Assembly: GCA_026874595.1 (NCBI GenBank)
Contig: CM049310.1
Location: forward strand, 41,669,558-41,733,557
DNA length: 64,000 bases
Source: Sipunculus nudus
Lineage: Eukaryota > Annelida > Sipuncula > Golfingiida > Sipunculidae
Direction of reading: 5' to 3'
This document shows, piece by piece, positions 59,796-64,000 of the stretch; within the stretch, counting starts at the first letter, position 1, and the number at the start of each line of letters is the position of its first letter. Position numbers and translations under genes: made by a program. The notes beneath the pieces were generated by a model. That model had not been told where the DNA came from and searched no databases. It saw only the letters and a program-made list of their open reading frames with translations.

Positions 59796-60201
59796 GCTCG
59801 ATATCGTGCTTTTTTCATTCTGAAGCTCAAGGATATTTTAGCTAATCTTTTATGCGACATCATCTGCAGACCAAGGTGGGGTACTTCTTACCTCAGTTAA
59901 GAATCCGGTCACTACATAAATAACTATATATGATTTTCATTTTAAATACAATAATAATTCCTATTATATTCCTGTTTAAATGTCAACTACATAGGTTTGA
60001 GCCAAGATGAAATAAAAATTAACATACCTTAACGTCACACCTTGTAAGCTGTAAAAGGAGGACGCCGGAAAATATTTACAATGAAAATGGGCAAAAAATG
60101 TGAGATCTGGATTCAGGAAAATCTGAAATGTAAGTATTCATACATATTGAACAAAAATGGAACAATAGACTCTTCGAATTTCACTTCGACACTGTTAAGT
60201 T

Positions 60202-60273
60202 GGCCCGTTGGTCTAGGGGTATGATTCTCGCTTCGGGTGCGAGAGGTCCCGGGTTCAATTCCCGGACGAGCCC
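60202..60273 (+). tRNA. tRNA-Pro (CGG), U28, acceptor mismatch
   Basis: Consensus except GGCCCGT in the acceptor (C at position 4 opposite A69), which breaks one pair. The terminator is T4 instead of T5. Possibly still functional. Confidence 0.85.
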
Positions 60274-62145
60274 GATATATTTTAGCCATCCTTAGATTGC
60301 CCCTCGATCTTTCACCTGAGAATTTCTTCTTCCCGCTCACTTAGACCGCAGATAATTTAGGTTCGTCATTAGACCTTGGTCGATCTTTTCTGTTAACGTT
60401 TTCATACATATTTTGTAGGGAATTTCTCGAAATCAAATGACCGGGTGCCACAGCTCATACTAAAACATTAAAATTATTTCAGAATATAAAATAATATAGC
60501 TTTTCACCGATCACATGTGCTTACCTGCAAATTTAGTTTTAATTGCTGTGGAGAAAGTGCATACATCTTGTTAATCCTAATATTTCAATTCGACAACCTC
60601 TGATTTATACTCACTTAAACTATAGCGTGGTTACAATATTATCGCCTACAAGCATGGGTCATGGGAGAAAGGGTTACTTGGGTTAATAGGTTAAAAATGT
60701 GATTTCGCATGGGGGTTCGAACCCTGGACCATTGGCGTGTGAGGCGACCCTGAGAGCCACTACACTTCGAAACCGTTCGACAATGAACTTCAGTCATTCT
60801 GAAGCTTAAGGATCATGTGCTAACTTGTTTTTTGGAGACCAGTTGGATATTGGATAGGGGGAAACTCACTTTGATTTTGAATCCAACCAGTCCAAAATAA
60901 AACAAATGAAGTATTAATATGATTCATGTTCAAACAATCCCTAACTGGGAGCATGTTCTACTTCAAATATCAACGATATAGGATATTCAAGATCAAGTCA
61001 AAGTATCCTATGGATACTGCAGATCATGTACAAATGTGATAGGAGAAAAAGTTTATGTCAAGAAAAAAATGAAACTGGAAAGTTCTACAAAAATAATCAG
61101 TAATATCACTGAAGGACCTGAATTAAGGATGACTTCAAATTTTTACATTCAATCATGATGAACTTTATTGGAACGGATCGTACAGCACTTTTTCAATTCG
61201 AAATCTTAAACTCATGCCAGGGAACAGATAGGTTGCGATATGTCGCTCATTTAAAAAAAAAGATACTTTCTTGTCAGTATTGGAGAATGATGAATAAAAA
61301 TATGTAGCTGTCGTATTCGACATGTATAAATTCACCGCGAAGGCACTAGAGTATCATCCTTACACCCATTTCAATTGCTGTTCAGTAAATGAATATATCT
61401 CATTGGTCGTTATATTTTTAAAATCGACAATCCTTAATTTATACAAACTTAAACAAAGGACTTTATAAATAATATCTACTCTAGCTTGTGACATGTGAAA
61501 CATGGATTTTCAGGAGGAGGTAAATAGTCTAAGTATTTCGGTTTACGCTCTGGTTCGAAATTAGGACCTGCCGTGTGTGAGATCAACGTGAGAGCGATCA
61601 GGCTCGAATCCGCTGGGTATCATACTTCGGTTCTTCTTAAGCATAACAATGATATGCCATACCATATCTCGAGGCCAGTTGAAGACTGCGCAGGGGAAAG
61701 CTCCTCTTTGGTTTGTTATCTGATCAGTCCATAAATAATATGACGTATAAATACGATTAAAAATCAGACGATTCCTAACTAGGAGGATACTCTCCTTCAG
61801 ACATGAACAACGACAATATCAGTTGAACCAAAGTCAGATAAAGCCTGTGCTTCATACTTATATTTTAACAATATTAGAAACAAAAGTAAGAAGATGTAGC
61901 TTTTGATCGTATCACAGATGCGCAGCTGCAAATCAATTTAATATACTGTGGAGATAAAAATGGTCACTTCTGAACATGCTTCAAGTGACGAACAGGAACT
62001 GAATTAAGCTTGATCACTCGGATGGATAAAACGAATATTCGCTTATTGATATTTCACAAATTACGACCTGAAGTATCCTATAATTATGTCTGATCCAGTA
62101 CATGCAAATGATAAAAAATGGTGGAGGATATATTTGGGAAAAATA

Positions 62146-62218
62146 TGGTTCCGCTGGGGTTCGAACCCAGGACCTTTCGCGTGTGAGGCGAACGTGATAG
62201 CCACTACACTACGAAACC
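62146..62218 (-). tRNA. tRNA-Val (CAC), U28
   Basis: Array consensus gene, T5 terminator. Confidence 0.95.
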
Positions 62219-62460
62219 GCTCGATATCGTGCTTTTTTCATTCTGAAGCTCAAGGATATTTTAGCTAATCTTTTATGCGACATCATCTGCAGACCAAGGT
62301 GGGGTACTTCTTACCTCAGTTAAGAATCCGGTCACTACATAAATAACTATATATGATTTTCATTTTAAATACAATAATAATTCCTATTATATTCCTGTTT
62401 AAATGTCAACTACATAGGTTTGAGCCAAGATGAAATAAAAATTAACATACCTTAACGTCA

Positions 62461-64000
62461 CACCTTGTAAGCTGTAAAAGGAGGACGCCGGAAAATATTT
62501 ACAATGAAAATGGGCAAAAAATGTGAGATCTGGATTCAGGAAAATCTGAAATGTAAGTATTCATACATATTGAACAAAAATGGAACAATAGACTCTTCGA
62601 ATTTCACTTCGACACTGTTAAGTTGGCTCGTTGGTCTAGGGGTATGATTCTCGCTTCGGGTGCGAGAGGTCCCGGGTTCAATTCCCGGACGAGCCCGATA
62701 TATTTTAGCCATCCTTAGATTGCCCCTCGATCTTTCACCTGAGAATTTCTTCTTCCCGCTCACTTAGACCGCAGATAATTTAGGTTCGTCATTAGACCTT
62801 GGTCGATCTTTTCTGTTAACGTTTTCATACATATTTTGTAGGGAATTTCTCGAAATCAAATGACCGGGTGCCACAGCTCATACTAAAACATTAAAATTAT
62901 TTCAGAATATAAAATAATATAGCTTTTCACCGATCACATGTGCTTACCTGCAAATTTAGTTTTAATTGCTGTGGAGAAAGTGCATACATCTTGTTAATCC
63001 TAATATTTCAATTCGACAACCTCTGATTTATACTCACTTAAACTATAGCGTGGTTACAATATTATCGCCTACAAGCATGGGTCATGGGAGAAAGGGTTAC
63101 TTGGGTTAATAGGTTAAAAATGTGATTTCGCATGGGGGTTCGAACCCTGGACCATTGGCGTGTGAGGCGACCCTGAGAGCCACTACACTTCGAAACCGTT
63201 CGACAATGAACTTCAGTCATTCTGAAGCTTAAGGATCATGTGCTAACTTGTTTTTTGGAGACCAGTTGGATATTGGATAGGGGGAAACTCACTTTGATTT
63301 TGAATCCAACCAGTCCAAAATAAAACAAATGAAGTATTAATATGATTCATGTTCAAACAATCCCTAACTGGGAGCATGTTCTACTTCAAATATCAACGAT
63401 ATAGGATATTCAAGATCAAGTCAAAGTATCCTATGGATACTGCAGATCATGTACAAATGTGATAGGAGAAAAAGTTTATGTCAAGAAAAAAATGAAACTG
63501 GAAAGTTCTACAAAAATAATCAGTAATATCACTGAAGGACCTGAATTAAGGATGACTTCAAATTTTTACATTCAATCATGATGAACTTTATTGGAACGGA
63601 TCGTACAGCACTTTTTCAATTCGAAATCTTAAACTCATGCCAGGGAACAGATAGGTTGCGATATGTCGCTCATTTAAAAAAAAGATACTTTCTTGTCAGT
63701 ATTGGAGAATGATGAATAAAAATATGTAGCTGTCGTATTCGACATGTATAAATTCACCGCGAAGGCACTAGAGTATCATCCTTACACCCATTTCAATTGC
63801 TGTTCAGTAAATGAATATATCTCATTGGTCGTTATATTTTTAAAATCGACAATCCTTAATTTATACAAACTTAAACAAAGGACTTTATAAATAATATCTA
63901 CTCTAGCTTGTGACATGTGAAACATGGATTTTCAGGAGGAGGTAAATAGTCTAAGTATTTCGGTTTACGCTCTGGTTCGAAATTAGGACCTGCCGTGTGT
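62461..64000. repeat. Unit U29, type C, cut by the window end
   Basis: 1540 bp present. Relic 1 at 63123-63197, extra segment 63376-63960 (no gene seen); relic 2 starts at 63961 and is cut. The tRNA-Val lies beyond the window. Confidence 0.93.
62625..62696 (+). tRNA. tRNA-Pro (CGG), U29
   Basis: Array consensus, 72 nt, T4 terminator as in U28. Confidence 0.92.

Larger units (their letters stand above)
57614..60037. repeat. Unit U27, type C (long)
   Basis: 2424 bp. Relic 1 at 58277-58351, extra segment 58530-59115 (no gene seen), relic 2 at 59116-59188. First of three consecutive long units. Ends with the type A-like tail. Confidence 0.95.
60038..62460. repeat. Unit U28, type C (long)
   Basis: 2423 bp. 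Relic 1 at 60700-60774, extra segment 60953-61538 (no gene seen), relic 2 at 61539-61611. Reads TACAAGCATGG where others have TACAGC(C/A)ATGG, shared with U29. Confidence 0.95.
1..64000. repeat. Tandem array of tRNA-Pro/tRNA-Val repeat units, 28 complete and one partial
   Basis: Unit starts recur every 1835-1840 bp (short form) or 2423-2425 bp (long form) across the whole window; only 35024-41330 (retrotransposon) is foreign. Units are head to tail, very similar and differ by scattered substitutions, one-base indels and one large length difference. Between the tRNA loci I see no protein gene, snRNA, 5S or rRNA; these spacers are A+T-rich and consist of decayed copies of the same tRNA-Val-flanking monomer. 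The array runs off both ends of the window, so its true size is unknown. Confidence 0.97.

Overview
The window is eukaryotic nuclear DNA. It is an A+T-rich tandem array of tRNA-gene repeat units, interrupted once by a G+C-richer, full-length non-LTR (LINE-type) retrotransposon. The tRNAs are of metazoan type, encode no CCA, and are followed by pol III T-run terminators. The retrotransposon has a gag-like ORF1 with three zinc knuckles and an APE-endonuclease/reverse-transcriptase ORF2 with no RNase H, an organisation typical of the Jockey group and its relatives. An arthropod, probably an insect, is the most likely source, but the sequence alone does not fix the species.

Array layout. I phase units on the CACCTTG(T/A)AAGCTGT motif. 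There are 28 complete units (U1-U28) and one cut by the window end (U29). They come in three kinds. A: about 1.84 kb with an intact tRNA-Pro(CGG); U1, 4, 5, 13, 16, 18, 23, 26. B: about 1.84 kb with a degenerate tRNA-Pro whose T-loop is one base short; U3, 6, 7, 9, 11, 12, 14, 15, 17, 20, 22, 25. C: about 2.42 kb with an intact tRNA-Pro and about 585 extra bases; U2, 8, 10, 19, 21, 24, 27, 28, 29. The unit order is A C B A A B B C B C B B A B B A B A C B C B A C B A C C C. Each unit holds, in order, tRNA-Pro on the plus strand, a decayed tRNA-Val relic (relic 1, minus), a more decayed tRNA-Val relic (relic 2, minus) and a well-formed tRNA-Val(CAC) (minus). In total there are 16 intact tRNA-Pro, 12 degenerate tRNA-Pro, one tRNA-Pro split by the retrotransposon, and 28 tRNA-Val.

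The unit is itself compound. The flanks of the three Val-type loci align with each other, so the array descends from a smaller Val-tRNA monomer that acquired tRNA-Pro in one copy, diverged, and was then amplified as a multimer. Block duplications (U11-13 with U14-16; U19-20 with U21-22) and chimeric units show continuing unequal exchange.

Retrotransposon (35024-41330). It lies inside the tRNA-Pro gene of U19, in the same orientation, between perfect 14-bp target-site duplications. It has a putative internal Inr+DPE promoter, an 853-nt 5' UTR without any ATG, a run of hairpins just before ORF1, an 8-nt ORF1/ORF2 overlap (ATGGTTAA), and a 3' end without poly(A) that resembles the 5' D-arm/A-box half of a tRNA. 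It is the best candidate here for something undescribed: a retrotransposon that may use tRNA genes as its target and rebuild a tRNA-like 5' half at its 3' junction.
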